A stretch of 64,000 nt of DNA. Origin: Larus michahellis (Eukaryota > Chordata > Aves > Charadriiformes > Laridae). Made by a program: the position numbers and the translations under genes. This document shows, one piece after another, positions 47,260 to 57,273 of the stretch. The stretch spans positions 7,480,201 through 7,544,200 of the forward strand of contig NC_133913.1 of NCBI RefSeq assembly GCF_964199755.1, in the 5' to 3' direction. The notes under the pieces are model-generated. The model was given only the letters and a program-made list of their open reading frames with translations. It did not search any database and was not told the origin of the DNA. The stretch's first letter is position 1, and each line of letters begins with the position of its first letter.

Positions 47260-48660
47260 GGGAGGGGACGTGTCTGTGCAAGGCTGAGGGTGAGGGAAGG
47301 GGCTGTCAGGTGTCCCCTGGCAGTGCTGCTTCCCCTGTTCACCCAGGGATCTGCAGGACAAGATTCTCTTCCAGGAGAGGACAGTGTCAGTGACCTGAGA
47401 AGAAACAGAAAGTGGTGAAAGACTCTCAGGTTCCCTTGTTTTCACCAGGGGTTATGAGGTTGTTTTGCCCAATGGCTCTGGTGAGCTGGTGGGCAATGCA
47501 GGAGGTTGTGGGAGTTTGTGCAATGGTTCCTCACTGCTGCTCTTTGCTTTCTGGATCTCCCTGCTGCACACTGCTTCTGTAGGGTTTCCTGTGGGCCTGT
47601 CTCTTTGAGTCTCTCCTCTGAGATATGTCCCTTAGAGGCTGGAGTTCAAAGAAAGATGGAAAACCTGCCTTCTGGCAATGGCCCTTCCTGGAATTACATG
47701 ATTACAATAATTTTCAAAAATACTCAGAACCACCTTGTGGACCCTCCAGTTGCTGCATGGCTGTGTGCTGAGGTCTGGAGGACCTGCTCTCCCCATTGCA
47801 CTCCCCCCATCCTTGGAGGCCTTCTCATGCAGTACCTCATAGGCTTCCCGCAGCCCTGCCCAATTTCTCCTGCAGTGTGACCAGGCTGTACAGCTCTATC
47901 CATGATCTCGGTAGGGGAGCAGACCACCAAGCAGAGGTGGACAACATGCCCTGCCAGGAGAAGAGCTGGCCTAGGGGAAAGATACTTTGTGATTCCAACA
48001 TCAACCTGGGAGTCCCCTTAGCCCTGCACATCTGTGCAACTGCTGGGCTGTGCAGGGGACTCTTTGGGGGCAGAAGGTGTATGGGTGGCCTGCCCTTACT
48101 ATCCTTGCCCTTGGGTTCAGGCCGTGCTCCCGCTTTCAGGGGACAAGTGGGAGGATTGGGATGAGAAGGTCAGGGGTTGTTCTGATGACTTTTTCTCAAA
48201 CCATCTTCGCTCCTGCATCCTTGGGGGCCACCTTCTGACTGAGCTTCATTTCCTGCCACAGGGCTATCCAGAGCAGAAGGAATTCCCTTCTGCATAGGCT
48301 TGTGAGCTGCTGACCTCTCAGAGCCTCCAGCAGCACTGGGGAGCACTCTCTAAGGGAAAGCAATGGTCAGTCTCCTTGTTGCAGGACGTGTTATGACGCC
48401 AAGAGATTGTAAGTGAGCAGAGATGCTGGAATACAGGGCCTGACACCCACTGGCTGTGGAGGAGATGAGTATATCTTCCTCAGCTCCAAGGGACAGTGAT
48501 TGGAAGGGACCCATTGCCCCATGTCCCACCCTCCCCTTCCTCTTCTGCTTGTGCCCTCACCTTATCCCCCGCCACCCAAGACAATGCCTTTCTTCCTTAG
48601 CATACAAGGTAAGGTCCACCATGAAAAGGATGAGATGGAAGCAGAGGTCAGCATGCAGAA
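47260..48660. other. intergenic, no gene recognised
   Basis: No domain, RNA or repeat identified between V-a3 and the K3 3'UTR. Confidence 0.4.
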
Positions 48661-48663
48661 AAC

Positions 48664-48669
48664 TTTAAT
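48664..48669 (-). terminator. poly(A) signal of keratin K3
   Basis: ATTAAA on the minus strand in the K1/K2-like context aaaactttaatgactttgag, about 380 bases past the stop. Confidence 0.6.
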
Positions 48670-49047
48670 GACTTTGAGGTGGAAAGAAGTTCACTTGTAG
48701 AGGAGGCGGCCAGAGCAGGGAGAGGATCAGCAGCTGCCAAAACTCTGCTGCCATTGCCCACAGTTGAGATCCCACAGGCCTGTCCCACAGAGGGAGAGGG
48801 GCCAGCAGATGCCCCACGGTGGCTTTGCAGGTCTTATGACCCCAAAAAACAGAAGACAAGAAGGAGATGGGAGAGAAGATAAGGCAGGGAAGTTAGACTT
48901 TGGCCACATTTTCAGAGCGCCCCAGCAGCTCTCCTTTGGAAGGGCAGCAATGGATGCTCAGCCTCCCTAAAATCAATGGCCAGGAGCTTTGTCCTGAATC
49001 CAGCATCAGGTACCTGGGGGTCCTTGTCAGGGCTGTCACCAGCGCAT

Positions 49048-49353
49048 TTAGCAGGGGGGGCACCTTCTGCCATAGTAGCAGCTGGAAATGCCAGAGAGGT
49101 CACAGCACCTGGAGTTGATGGGCACTCCATCACAGCTGAGGATGCTGCCAACAGCAGCAGAGGTGGAGGATCCCACAACGGTGTTCTGTGGGAAGGAGCT
49201 GAGGATGGGGCCAGGCAGGGTCACTACAACAGGTGGGGACTCAATGAGAAGAGTGGAGTTCTGGCACTGCCTGACACAGGGCTCATTGCAGCTGTTGGCC
49301 AGTGGGGTCGGGCCACAGGGGCGGCAGGGCAGGCACTGGTCATAGCAGGACAT
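49048..49353 (-). CDS. feather beta-keratin K3
   Basis: 101 aa, [18 protein letters not shown] start, core [17 protein letters not shown] and [10 protein letters not shown], tail [11 protein letters not shown], which is the usual Cys-ended feather type. The stretch before the core ([13 protein letters not shown]) differs from K1, K2 and K4. Coding exon begins after the acceptor at 49374; intron 49375-49820; first exon ends at 49821 (donor GTGAGT). The TATA position reads AATAAAAG. Structural protein of feather or epidermal cells; Cys-rich ends form disulfide cross-links. Its 3' part and 3'UTR up to 48916 are a close copy of K4. Confidence 0.95.
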   Translation of the reverse strand: MSCYDQCLPCRPCGPTPLANSCNEPCVRQCQNSTLLIESPPVVVTLPGPILSSFPQNTVVGSSTSAAVGSILSCDGVPINSRCCDLSGISSCYYGRRCPPC

Positions 49354-49879
49354 GTCTCTGGGCTGCACGTGCACCTGGGAGAGAGGGCAGAGAGGCAGTA
49401 GAGCACACACACATGTGAGGAACAGTCTGCCAGGAGTCTGTCACTCCACCACAAGCGTGTCGAAGGCACCTGCTGAGCCAGGAGCTAGAAACTGTGCGGT
49501 GAGGCAAAAGGGTTACCAGACACAGTACTGTGAGGATCACCCAGGCCCAACCAGGCTGCTGCCAGTCTTTGCAGTGAAGGGCAACCTCAGCCAAGTGCCA
49601 AATCCTCTTTCAAAATAATGCAAAGTGTCTCCAGGCCCAAGGAGGCTGCTGCCTATCTCTTAAGAGAACAGCTCCCTCAACCAAGTCCCAGACACTCTCT
49701 ACTCAGACCTTCACCCTTCTTCCCCTTCTCATGGAGAGCAGCACCGCAGCCCACTATAGGAGGGAGGAGTACACATCTGCATGAGCAGAAAACGATGCAA
49801 GGAAAGGGCTTCAGACTCACCTCGTTCCCAAGGAGAAGGAGGAGAAAGAAGTGGATGGGAGAACAAGGAGTTGGGCTGG

Positions 49880-49887
49880 CTTTTATT
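49880..49887 (-). promoter_or_regulatory. TATA-like box of keratin K3
   Basis: AATAAAAG on the minus strand followed by CCAGCC, aligned with TATAAAAG of K1 and K2 but with the first T changed. Confidence 0.55.
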
Positions 49888-50302
49888 TTGGCCCTGACCT
49901 GCCCCGGGCCCAGAGGTAGGTTCTACAGAAGTGGCAATTGTCGAAGCTGCTCATGATGAACAGGAAACATCCCAGCTAATGACATGGGCTGTGTGGTTGT
50001 TTTCCCAATGCCACCTTCTCATTTCCTGGCTTGTGCTGTCCACCATCCCTCACAGAGGCTTCTTCTGAGTGCTGGGATTGTGAGATCCCATGGGGGGGAA
50101 TGTGTCAGTGATAGCAGAATGTGTCAGTGATAGCAGAAGCCTCAGCTCAAGTGCTGGATGGGTGCAGTGCAGGCAAGTGATGTTGTCCTGGGACACACTG
50201 GAGAGTGGTCTGTGGCTGCATTGACAGGAAGGGGCCAAACTACTCCCAACCCTGCAATCCTTGGTTGGTCTCCCAAGGACGTGCCTTGTCTTTCTTTCCC
50301 TC

Positions 50303-50635
50303 TGTCCTGGTTCCGGTGGGGATAGGGTTAATTTTTCCCGGTCTTCCATGCCATATGAGCCATGCCCACCCTGAGCTGCCGGAGGAGGGGGCAGGAGGGC
50401 TGGGGCATCCTGGTCCAGTCGGGGAGCGGCGGGGGAGCTTCGGTTCCCTCATCGGGTTTGTATATTCCTCTCTCAGTGTTATTGTCGTTTCTTGCTAGTT
50501 CCCTTTGCTGTTCTGTTAAACTGCCTTTGTCTCAACCCAAGAGTCTTGCCTTTTTCTTCTGATTCTTCCTGTATTAGGAAGGCCCGAGCGAGCGGCATGT
50601 GGTTCTCTGTTGCCATCTGAGGCTAAACCACAACA
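50303..50635 (+). repeat. 5' LTR of the truncated ERV
   Basis: Begins tgtcctggttcc and ends aaaccacaaca, directly before the primer site. A TATA-like tttgtatatt is near 50457. No target duplication can be checked because the 3' LTR is missing. Confidence 0.85.
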
Positions 50636-50643
50636 GTCCTTTT

Positions 50644-50661
50644 TGGCGCCCAACGTGGGGC
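50644..50661 (+). other. ERV primer-binding site (tRNA-Lys type)
   Basis: TGGCGCCCAACGTGGGGC, eight bases after the LTR end; complementary to the 3' end of tRNA-Lys(1,2). Confidence 0.9.
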
Positions 50662-50757
50662 TCGAAGGGTTGAGATAACGACAGAATCCAACTAGAGCTT
50701 GGAAAAACAAATTTGTTGTATGCATTTATCGTATTAGGCAAATAGTCGCTGGTCATC

Positions 50758-51060
50758 ATGTTGCTTGGTTTGTTCTCATGGCTGTGTTATGTGAATTCCT
50801 ATATGGCTTATGTACTCCCTGCGATGATTTTTGTTACTTCTGGGAGAGGGATGAGGATTATCATTTTGCTGTCCTGTGCAATATCGGTTTATGAGTTAGA
50901 GAGTTACTTTGGGGCTTTTATGTGGTGTTGCTGTCCTGTCCGTACCTTGGGCACTGTCTCTCAGAATTTATTAATACTTACACCCAGTCTGCGGGGGAAA
51001 CAGGGGGGGACACTTTCCCCAGCTCTTTTGCCTCCCTTTTCTCCTTTGGGTCAGGTATGA
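50758..51060 (+). CDS. ERV hydrophobic leader ORF
   Basis: 100 aa between the primer site and the gag-like frame. It has hydrophobic stretches (GLFSWLCYVNSYMAYVLPAM, then IIILLSCAISVY, then AFMWCCC) that look like two membrane segments. Its stop TGA shares bases with the ATG of the gag-like frame (ATGA, 51057-51060). Whether it is translated, or is the decayed start of a longer gag, is unknown; I recognise no family. Confidence 0.5.
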   Translation: MLLGLFSWLCYVNSYMAYVLPAMIFVTSGRGMRIIILLSCAISVYELESYFGAFMWCCCPVRTLGTVSQNLLILTPSLRGKQGGTLSPALLPPFSPLGQV

Positions 51061-52083
51061 CAGCTTTTGAGAATTTTGAATATCCTTGGGATACTCAAAC
51101 CACCCTGATCCTATTGTTATGTCTGCTGAATGTGTCCCAGGTCCTGTTTAAGGTTAAACAGCTATTCAAGACTACCATCCCGAGGCCCGTTCCGAGGCTG
51201 GATAGTCAGGGGTGGCACGGCATGTGGGAGAACATGGGCAGGTACCTAGAGAACTTCTCACCTCCAATGGTCTGGGACTTCACCCCTGAACAATTACAGG
51301 ACCCTGATAAAGCGGTAGAATATTTGAAGGGAAAATGCTGTGGCTATTCTAGAGAGGCACAACTCACTGCACTGTGCTGGGCCCTGGCCAGTATTTACCA
51401 GGCACTGCTCAGTATTATGCAGCACCCTCAGGGGGAAGAGATGGAAACCAAACCAGCAGCCATTGCGGCTACTGCAACCCCTGCGGCAGCCACTGTGGCT
51501 ACTGCAACCCCTGCGGCAGCCACTGTGGCTACTGCAACCCCTGCGACAGACACTGTGGCTACTCCAACCCCGGTGGCAGCCACTGTGGCTACTCCAGCCC
51601 GTGTGGCAGCCACTGCCGCTGAACCAGGGAAACAACCCGTGCCAGTATCAGTTGCCCCCATACAGAAGAAGAAGTACACGAAGAAATCAGTTCGCTTAGT
51701 AAGAGATGATGATGAACCAGGGTCATCACGAGAGCAGGAGGAAGAGGCAGAACCAGAGATAATTACTCGATCCCTATCCTTGAGTGAGTTGCGGGATATG
51801 CGAAAAGATTTCAGCCGACTTTCAGGCGAGCACATTGTCACCTGGCTGCTCCGGTGCTGGGATAATGGGGCCAGTAGCCTGGAATTAGAGGGTAGGGAGG
51901 CCAGGCAGCTGGGATCCCTGTCTAGGGAAGGCGGTATTGACAAGGCAATTGGGAAGAAGGCCCAAGCCCTCAGCCTCTGGAAACAACTCCTGTCAGGCAT
52001 GAGGGAGAGGTACCCCTTCAGTGAGGATGTTGTATGTCAACCAAGTAAGTGGACTACCATGGAAAGAGGTATCCAGTACCTGG
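51057..52083 (+). pseudogene. ERV gag-like frame, 3' truncated
   Basis: The frame is open from 50922, but the ATG at 51057 (MTAFENFEYPWDTQ) is the better start. It contains five tandem copies of a ten-residue Ala/Thr/Pro repeat (51468-51617), a basic KKKYTKKSVRL stretch, an acidic linker, and a capsid-like part (ITRSLSLSELRDMRKDFSRL to WTTMERGIQYL) seen in avian endogenous gag genes. Zinc knuckles and everything beyond are missing because the element is cut at about 52083. The frame then runs into keratin flank, giving a chimaeric end. No complete virus protein is encoded. Confidence 0.75.
51468..51617 (+). repeat. five 30-base tandem repeats in gag-like frame
   Basis: Units of 30 bases (gctactgcaacccctgcggc start) encode ATATPAAATV-type repeats; the last two units are more diverged. 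Confidence 0.9.
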
Positions 52084-52237
52084 ATCCCCAGGTACTGGGA
52101 TATCCAGAGCCCCAGCAGCTCTCCTTTGGAAGGGCAGCAATGGCTGCTCAGCCTCCCTAAAATCAATGGCCAGGAGCTTTGTCCTGAATCCAGCATCAGG
52201 TACCTGGGGTTCCTTGTCAGGGCTGTCACCAGCGCAT

Positions 52238-52552
52238 TTAGCAGGGGGGGCACCTTCTGCCATAGTAGCAGCTGGAAATGCCAGAGAGGTCACAGCACCC
52301 AGAGGTGATGGGCACTCCATCACAGCTGAGGATGCTGCCAACAGCAGCAGAGGTGGAGGATCCCACAACGGTGTTCTGTGGGAAGGAGCTGAGGATGGGT
52401 CCAGGCAGGGTCACCATCACACCAGGAGGCTCAATTATGACGGTGGAGTTCTGGCACTGCCTGACACAGGGCTCATTGCAGCTGTTGGCCAGTGGGATCG
52501 GGCCACAGGGCTGGCAGGGTTGGCAGGGCTGGCACTGGTCATAGCAGGACAT
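52238..52552 (-). CDS. feather beta-keratin K4
   Basis: 104 aa. The N-terminus has an expanded Cys-Gln-Pro repeat ([20 protein letters not shown]), which explains the three extra residues. The core [17 protein letters not shown] and tail GRRCPPC are standard. Coding exon after the acceptor at 52573, intron 52574-52953 with donor GTTAGT, first exon ending at 52954, TATA-like GATAAAAG at 53023-53030. The 3' flank matches K3 only as far as 52106; beyond it lies the truncated retrovirus, so the ATTAAA signal expected by comparison with K3 is not found. Transcript ending must use another site. The protein itself looks intact. Confidence 0.93.
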   Translation of the reverse strand: MSCYDQCQPCQPCQPCGPIPLANSCNEPCVRQCQNSTVIIEPPGVMVTLPGPILSSFPQNTVVGSSTSAAVGSILSCDGVPITSGCCDLSGISSCYYGRRCPPC

Positions 52553-53022
52553 GTCTTGGCTTCGGAGGTGCACCTGGGAGAGAAGGCAGGGAGGAAGCAA
52601 AACAAGGGGATGTGTGAGGAGCAGCCCATCACATCACCATGAGAGAGACAAAGAACATGCAGAGCTGGGAGACGGAGGCTGTGCCAAGAATGTGAGGACT
52701 TCTTGGCCTCGTTCTGACAGGGCCCAAAAAGAGCCACCAGCTCCTATGCAGCTACTGCCTGGCCCCTGAGTCCAGAAGCCACCTCAGCACAATCCCAGCC
52801 TCCCTCCATGTCTAACCTTCTCCCTGCTTCCCCCTCCCATGACAAACAGCCCCATGAGCTGGCAGGGAACAAAGCCAGTCTCAGCTGAGAGGTCAGCTGA
52901 AGTGAGACCTCCTTTTAGAGAAAGCAGAGAAGGAGAAGGGGCTTCAAACTAACCTGACTCCCAAGGAGAAGGAGGCAAGAGAAGTGGATGAGAGAGTGAG
53001 GAGCTGGGCTGGCTTTTATCAT

Positions 53023-53030
53023 GCACCTCA
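53023..53030 (-). promoter_or_regulatory. TATA-like box of keratin K4
   Basis: GATAAAAG on the minus strand, aligned with the TATA boxes of the other keratins; upstream block (catcccaaccaatgttacag) is the diverged keratin promoter. Confidence 0.55.
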
Positions 53031-53039
53031 ACTGCCCCA

Positions 53040-53895
53040 CACTGCCAGAGGCATCCCTTGTAGAGGTGATCCTTTGCTGATAAGCTCCTTGAATGCAAAA
53101 CATCCCAACCAATGTTACAGGCTGTGTTTCGGCTTCCTGAATTACTGTCTTTCCATTTACGGCTTTATGCCAGGCACATTCCCCAGTGGAGGCATCTTTT
53201 GCATGACAGGATGAGGGGCCCAAGCATTTCTGGTGCAAAACATGTTGGCGTGGTCAGACGACTCATCTCACATGCTGGAAGAGTCCAGGAAGGGTCACTC
53301 AAGACACACTAAACAGCTGGCTTCGACAACACCCACACATACTCACACACTAATCTAGACCTCTAGGCATTTAGAGTGAAATGAGAAGACTCAAGACACC
53401 CAATGAGAGGCTGCCTACACTGTCCAGGGCACAGGACACGCACTTCACAGAGTCATCTTCTGCAAATCCTGTTTGAAAGAGCTCATTGTGGCTGAGGGAA
53501 GACTGATGTGCACTCAGGGAGAGCCAGAGATGCAGCTGAGGAGAGTAACATACCCAGCTTGATTCCATTCACCCACAGAAAAGCCCTTTCTCTGTTATCC
53601 ATCTGTGCCTGAGTACCAGGGACATGGACATGGGGTTTAGCCGTGGGATAGAGGTGTTTGTAGGCTCTGGTGGAAGAGCCTGTGGGTTCACTTCTGACCG
53701 TATGATGAAGCAAGCCATGTGCAGGTGACCAGGTAGGCAGGCCCTGCTGTGAGCTTAGTTCGGAGATCAGAGGCAACCATTGGTCAATTGCAGGATCGGT
53801 GTCTCCAGGAAGATGATTCATTCCGTTTACTGTGGACATCTGCTTAGGATGGGACAAGTCCCCTGTGTGAGCTGATGTCTCTCCACTGACTGTGG
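53040..53895. other. K4 upstream region and duplicated segment
   Basis: 53090-53190 is the keratin upstream block. 53360-53665 is the copy of 23540-23840. No gene. Confidence 0.5.
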
Positions 53896-53899
53896 GCAG

Positions 53900-54135
53900 A
53901 GTCTGTAGAGTCTGTTGGAGTGGGTCCAAAGAAAGGCTCCAGAAATGATCCAAGGGTTGGAACACCTCTCCTGTGAAGAAAGGCTGAGAGAGGTGGGGTT
54001 GTTTAGCCTGGAGAGGAGGAGGCTCTGGGGAGACCTTCTTGTGGTTTTGCAATTTTTAAAGGTGGCTTATAAGAAAGAAAGAGAAAGACGTTTTACCAGG
54101 GCCTGTAGTGAAAGGACAAAGCTCAATGGCTTCAG
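53900..54135 (+). repeat. CR1 ORF2 C-terminal fragment
   Basis: VQRKAPEMIQGLEHLSCEER and LFSLERRRLWGDLLV on the plus strand match the CR1 ORF2 C-terminal region. Confidence 0.85.
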
Positions 54136-54169
54136 TCCTTCAGTCTTTCAGGCACCACAGTCAAGACAA

Positions 54170-54655
54170 TGAATCAGGCACCATCAGCTTTAATGAGCTC
54201 AAGACCTTGACGGTGGTTCAGTCAATTCTTTTCTCACCAGAAAAGAGAAAGAAAGCACAGTGGAGTTGAAGATGCCATGACCTTTCCAGATATTGAGCTT
54301 CTCCATGCCCCAGCTCTGCGGGTCAGGCATAACATAAAGTCTAGAGAACATCCATACTGCTGCAACTACAAAGAATCTCCACATTACGACGGAAAAAACT
54401 CCTCCAGCCCTCAGATCATCCCAGACGTCCTAAGTGATCTCTTTAAGGGCGATGTTGGGGTGTGGGACTTGCCCCAACACTGTAAAGGGTGCAGTGCCTC
54501 AGTGGTGAGCCTGGGACAAGCCAGACGCCCCACAGGCTGCAAAAACTGAGGCTGGAGCACCAGAAATGACACGGACTGATCCCACTAAGAAGGTCACTCA
54601 GCATCTTCAAAATATTCCTTAAAACACTATTTACTAGCGCTAAGACAAGAAAGAG
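54170..54655. repeat. duplicated OR-flank unit
   Basis: Contains the same blocks as 26760-27170 and 60940-61240 (gtgtgggacttgccccaaca, cttaaaacactatttactag). No OR coding sequence remains. Confidence 0.6.
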
Positions 54656-55065
54656 AGGATAGGAGGGATTGAAGGAGCTGGGACTGTTTAGTTTGAGGAA
54701 GAGGAGGCTGAGGGGAGACCTCATCGCTCTCTACAACTACTTGAAATGACATTGTCGAGAGGTTGCTGCTGGTCTCTTCTCACAGGTAATTAGCGATAGA
54801 ACAAGAGGGAATGGCCTCAAGCTGCAACAGGATAAGGTTTAGACTGGACATTAGGAAAAAATTCTTCAGAGAAAGAGTGGTCAGACACTGGAATAGGCTG
54901 CCCAGGGAGGTGGTGGAATCACCATCCCTGAATGTGTTTAAGAGTCCTTTAGATGTGGTGTTAGGGCATATGGTGTAAGGGAGAACTTTGTAGAGTGGAG
55001 TTGATGGTTGGACTCGATGATCCCAAGGGTCTTTTCCAACCTAAATGATTCTATGGTTCTAGTGG
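54656..55065 (+). repeat. CR1 3' end
   Basis: ORF2 tail to 3'UTR on the plus strand (ggctgaggggagacctcatc, ggctgcccagggaggtggtg), ending at an ATTCTATGGTTCT tail at about 55050-55062. Confidence 0.92.
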
Positions 55066-55425
55066 GGTCTCTCAGGGATCAGCAGTAGGACCAACACTGT
55101 TTCTTGATTTCATGAGCAACATGAGAGGTGGGAAGGAGGGCACTCCCAGCAAGGCTTTGGCAAACACTGACAAGGGGGGAACAGGCGCTACACTGAGCTG
55201 TGTATAGGTAAAGCGTTCTGAGCAGGTCCAGGAACCACTTGTTCAGAGGAGAAGTAGACGGGCTTTGCCTCTGGAAGTGCCCAATGACAGGAGTAGAGGC
55301 AATGGACATCAGCTGGAACATGGGGAATTCTCATGAAGCAGTAGGCTAAAAGAAACAGGGAATCAAGGAAAGGGTTTCCCAGGGAGGTTGTGCAATCTGC
55401 ATCCTGGGAGGCAGTATTTGCGTAG
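55066..55425 (+). repeat. old CR1 RT and tail pieces
   Basis: SGVSQGSAVGPTLFLDFMSN-like RT motif followed by deleted and degenerate tail (tttcccagggaggttgtgca). Confidence 0.65.
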
Positions 55426-55562
55426 GCTAAATAATCTGCTTCCGTTGTTAGCCACAGGGCAGCCATAATAGATGTGTACGATGTTTGTAAAAAGCACGCC
55501 TGTGTCAGGATTTTCCATCATTGGCTGGTGAGCTCAGCAGATGTTGCTCTGGTGGACCATTA

Positions 55563-56455
55563 TGCCTTGTGCTGTCACTACAGGCCCTTGTAAAAAGCCT
55601 TTCTCTATCTTTCTTGTAAGCCCCCTTAATATATTGACGTGCAGCAATGAGGTCTCACTGGAGCCTTCTCTTTAGTGTCTCTGGCTGAAGAACTCCAACT
55701 CTCGCAGCTTTTTTTTTTCTTTATTGGGAACCCCAGAACAACTGGACACAGTACTTGACGTGGGCTCTCACCAGAGTGGAGTAGAAGAGGAGAATCAACT
55801 CCCTTGACCTGCTGGAGAAGCTTCTTTTGATGCAGCTCAGGACATAATTGGCGTCCTGGGCTGCAAGCACACATTGTCAGCTCGTGTCCAGTTTTGCAAC
55901 CACTGGTATCCCCAAGTCTTTCTCCACAGAGCTGCTCTCAATCAATTTGACTCCCAGTCTGTACTGATAATGGAGATTGCCCCAGGCCAGCTGCAGAACC
56001 TTGCACTTGGTCTTGTGGGACTTCAGGAGGTTCCTATGCACCCATTCCGCCAGACTGTCAAGGTCCCTCTGGATGGCATCCCTTCCCTCAAGAGTACCAA
56101 CTGCACCACTCAGCTTGGTGTCATCTGCAAAATTGCCGAGGGTGCACTCAATCCCACTGTCTATGTTATCAATGAAGGTATCAAACACTATTGGTCCCAG
56201 TATGGACAGGACAAGGGCTAATTGTTTTAAACAGAAAGAGGGTAGAATTAGGTTGGACATTTTGTATAATTTGGAAATTTGCAGAAGGGTGGTGAGACAC
56301 TGGAACAAGTTGCCCAGAGAAGTGGTGGATGCTCCATCATTGGAAGTGTTCAAGGTCAGGCTGGATGGGGCTTTGAGCAACCTGTTCTAGTGACAGATGT
56401 CCCTGCCCATGGCAGGGGGGTTGGATGAAATGTACTTTCAAAGTCCCTTCCAGCG
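55563..56455. repeat. CR1 with inverted 5' part, duplicate copy
   Basis: Same minus/plus junction as 43455-44424, with the plus part from about 56228. LGNFADDTKLSGAVG is intact here where the other copy has AGD. Shared junction and shared flank (55420-55562) mean that the two were duplicated as a block. Confidence 0.8.
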
Positions 56456-56504
56456 CAAACCATTCTACGCCAGGGGCACTGCTGCTGAAGTGATAGGTAG
56501 ATGC

Positions 56505-56612
56505 ATTTAGAGTCGGGCAAAGCTGAAATAACTTTCTGGCAGAAGGAGTTTGTTCTGCAGTTCCCACCAGAATTGAGCATCCAGGTAGGACACAACAAAA
56601 CAGGATTGTTCT
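56505..56612 (+). pseudogene. TCR V family c relic
   Basis: ggcaaagctgaaataactttctg, then LQFPPELSIQVGHN, match the start of the V-c1 exon and its intron end (gcaaagctgaaagctctttc, LQFPAEMTIQAGHK). Sequence after the HNKT codons is unrelated, so only the first framework remains. Confidence 0.65.
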
Positions 56613-57184
56613 CCAAAGGCCTGAGTCAACAGAAACAGGTCCTGTGGGGACAGGCACCGTTTGGCTTCTTGATGAACCTTAGACTGTGCTGTAGACAGAG
56701 GTTATAGGTCAGAGGGCTGGGAAGGCAGGGGATGCCTGGTGGCCAGTGGCTGGAGGTGAGGCAGCAGTGTGGCCTTGTGGGGGGCTGAATAGGGCAGCTG
56801 GTGTCTGCAGAGTTTGGGTGTGTTGACCATTGTGTTTCTGAGACCTGCAGCCTTGGGTGTGCTGACAGGAGCTTGGGACTAGACACCGTGCAGGAGCCCG
56901 GAGAGGCACCCAGCCAAGGGCTTGAGGATGGAGAGAGAGAGGACACCATCGGCATCACGGAAGGAGATACATGTTGCACAGGGGGATGTGTCAGAGAAGC
57001 GGGTCACCAGGTGCAGGCCTATCCCCCTTTAACCCCTCACCTTGCAAAGGCAGAAGCTGTTGACTGCAGGAGCAACATGTGCCAGTACTGGGGAAGAGAA
57101 AACCACAGCACAGGCATTTGAGATGTGCTAAGAACAAGCATTTTCTCCTCCCCATTTCATTCTTTGTTCCCCTTGCAGAGTCAT

Positions 57185-57190
57185 TTCCGG
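57185..57190 (+). promoter_or_regulatory. ETS-type site in V-a4 promoter
   Basis: TTCCGG 84 bases before the leader ATG, same block as V-a3. Confidence 0.45.
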
Positions 57191-57273
57191 CAGCTCTGCT
57201 CTCTCGGGGCTCTTGGTGGGGATGTGTGATTTTTCTGAGTCTCTCCCACACACGCAGGAGGATCGGTCTCAGC

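Larger units (their letters stand above)
50303..52083 (+). mobile_element. truncated class II endogenous retrovirus
   Basis: 5' LTR 50303-50635 (TG...CA, 333 bases), primer-binding site 50644-50661, a leader ORF, and a gag-like frame cut off at about 52083. No pol, env or 3' LTR. The primer site matches the tRNA-Lys(1,2) type, which points to a betaretrovirus-like (ERVK) group. A solo LTR of the same family lies at 37013-37361. The right end abuts keratin K4 3' sequence through a palindrome (52068-52105). Confidence 0.88.

Noticed and set aside
51294-51635. Cys/Gly/Ser-rich minus frame resembling a keratin-like protein
   Set aside because: Antisense of the 30-base tandem repeats in the gag-like frame; no keratin core motif.
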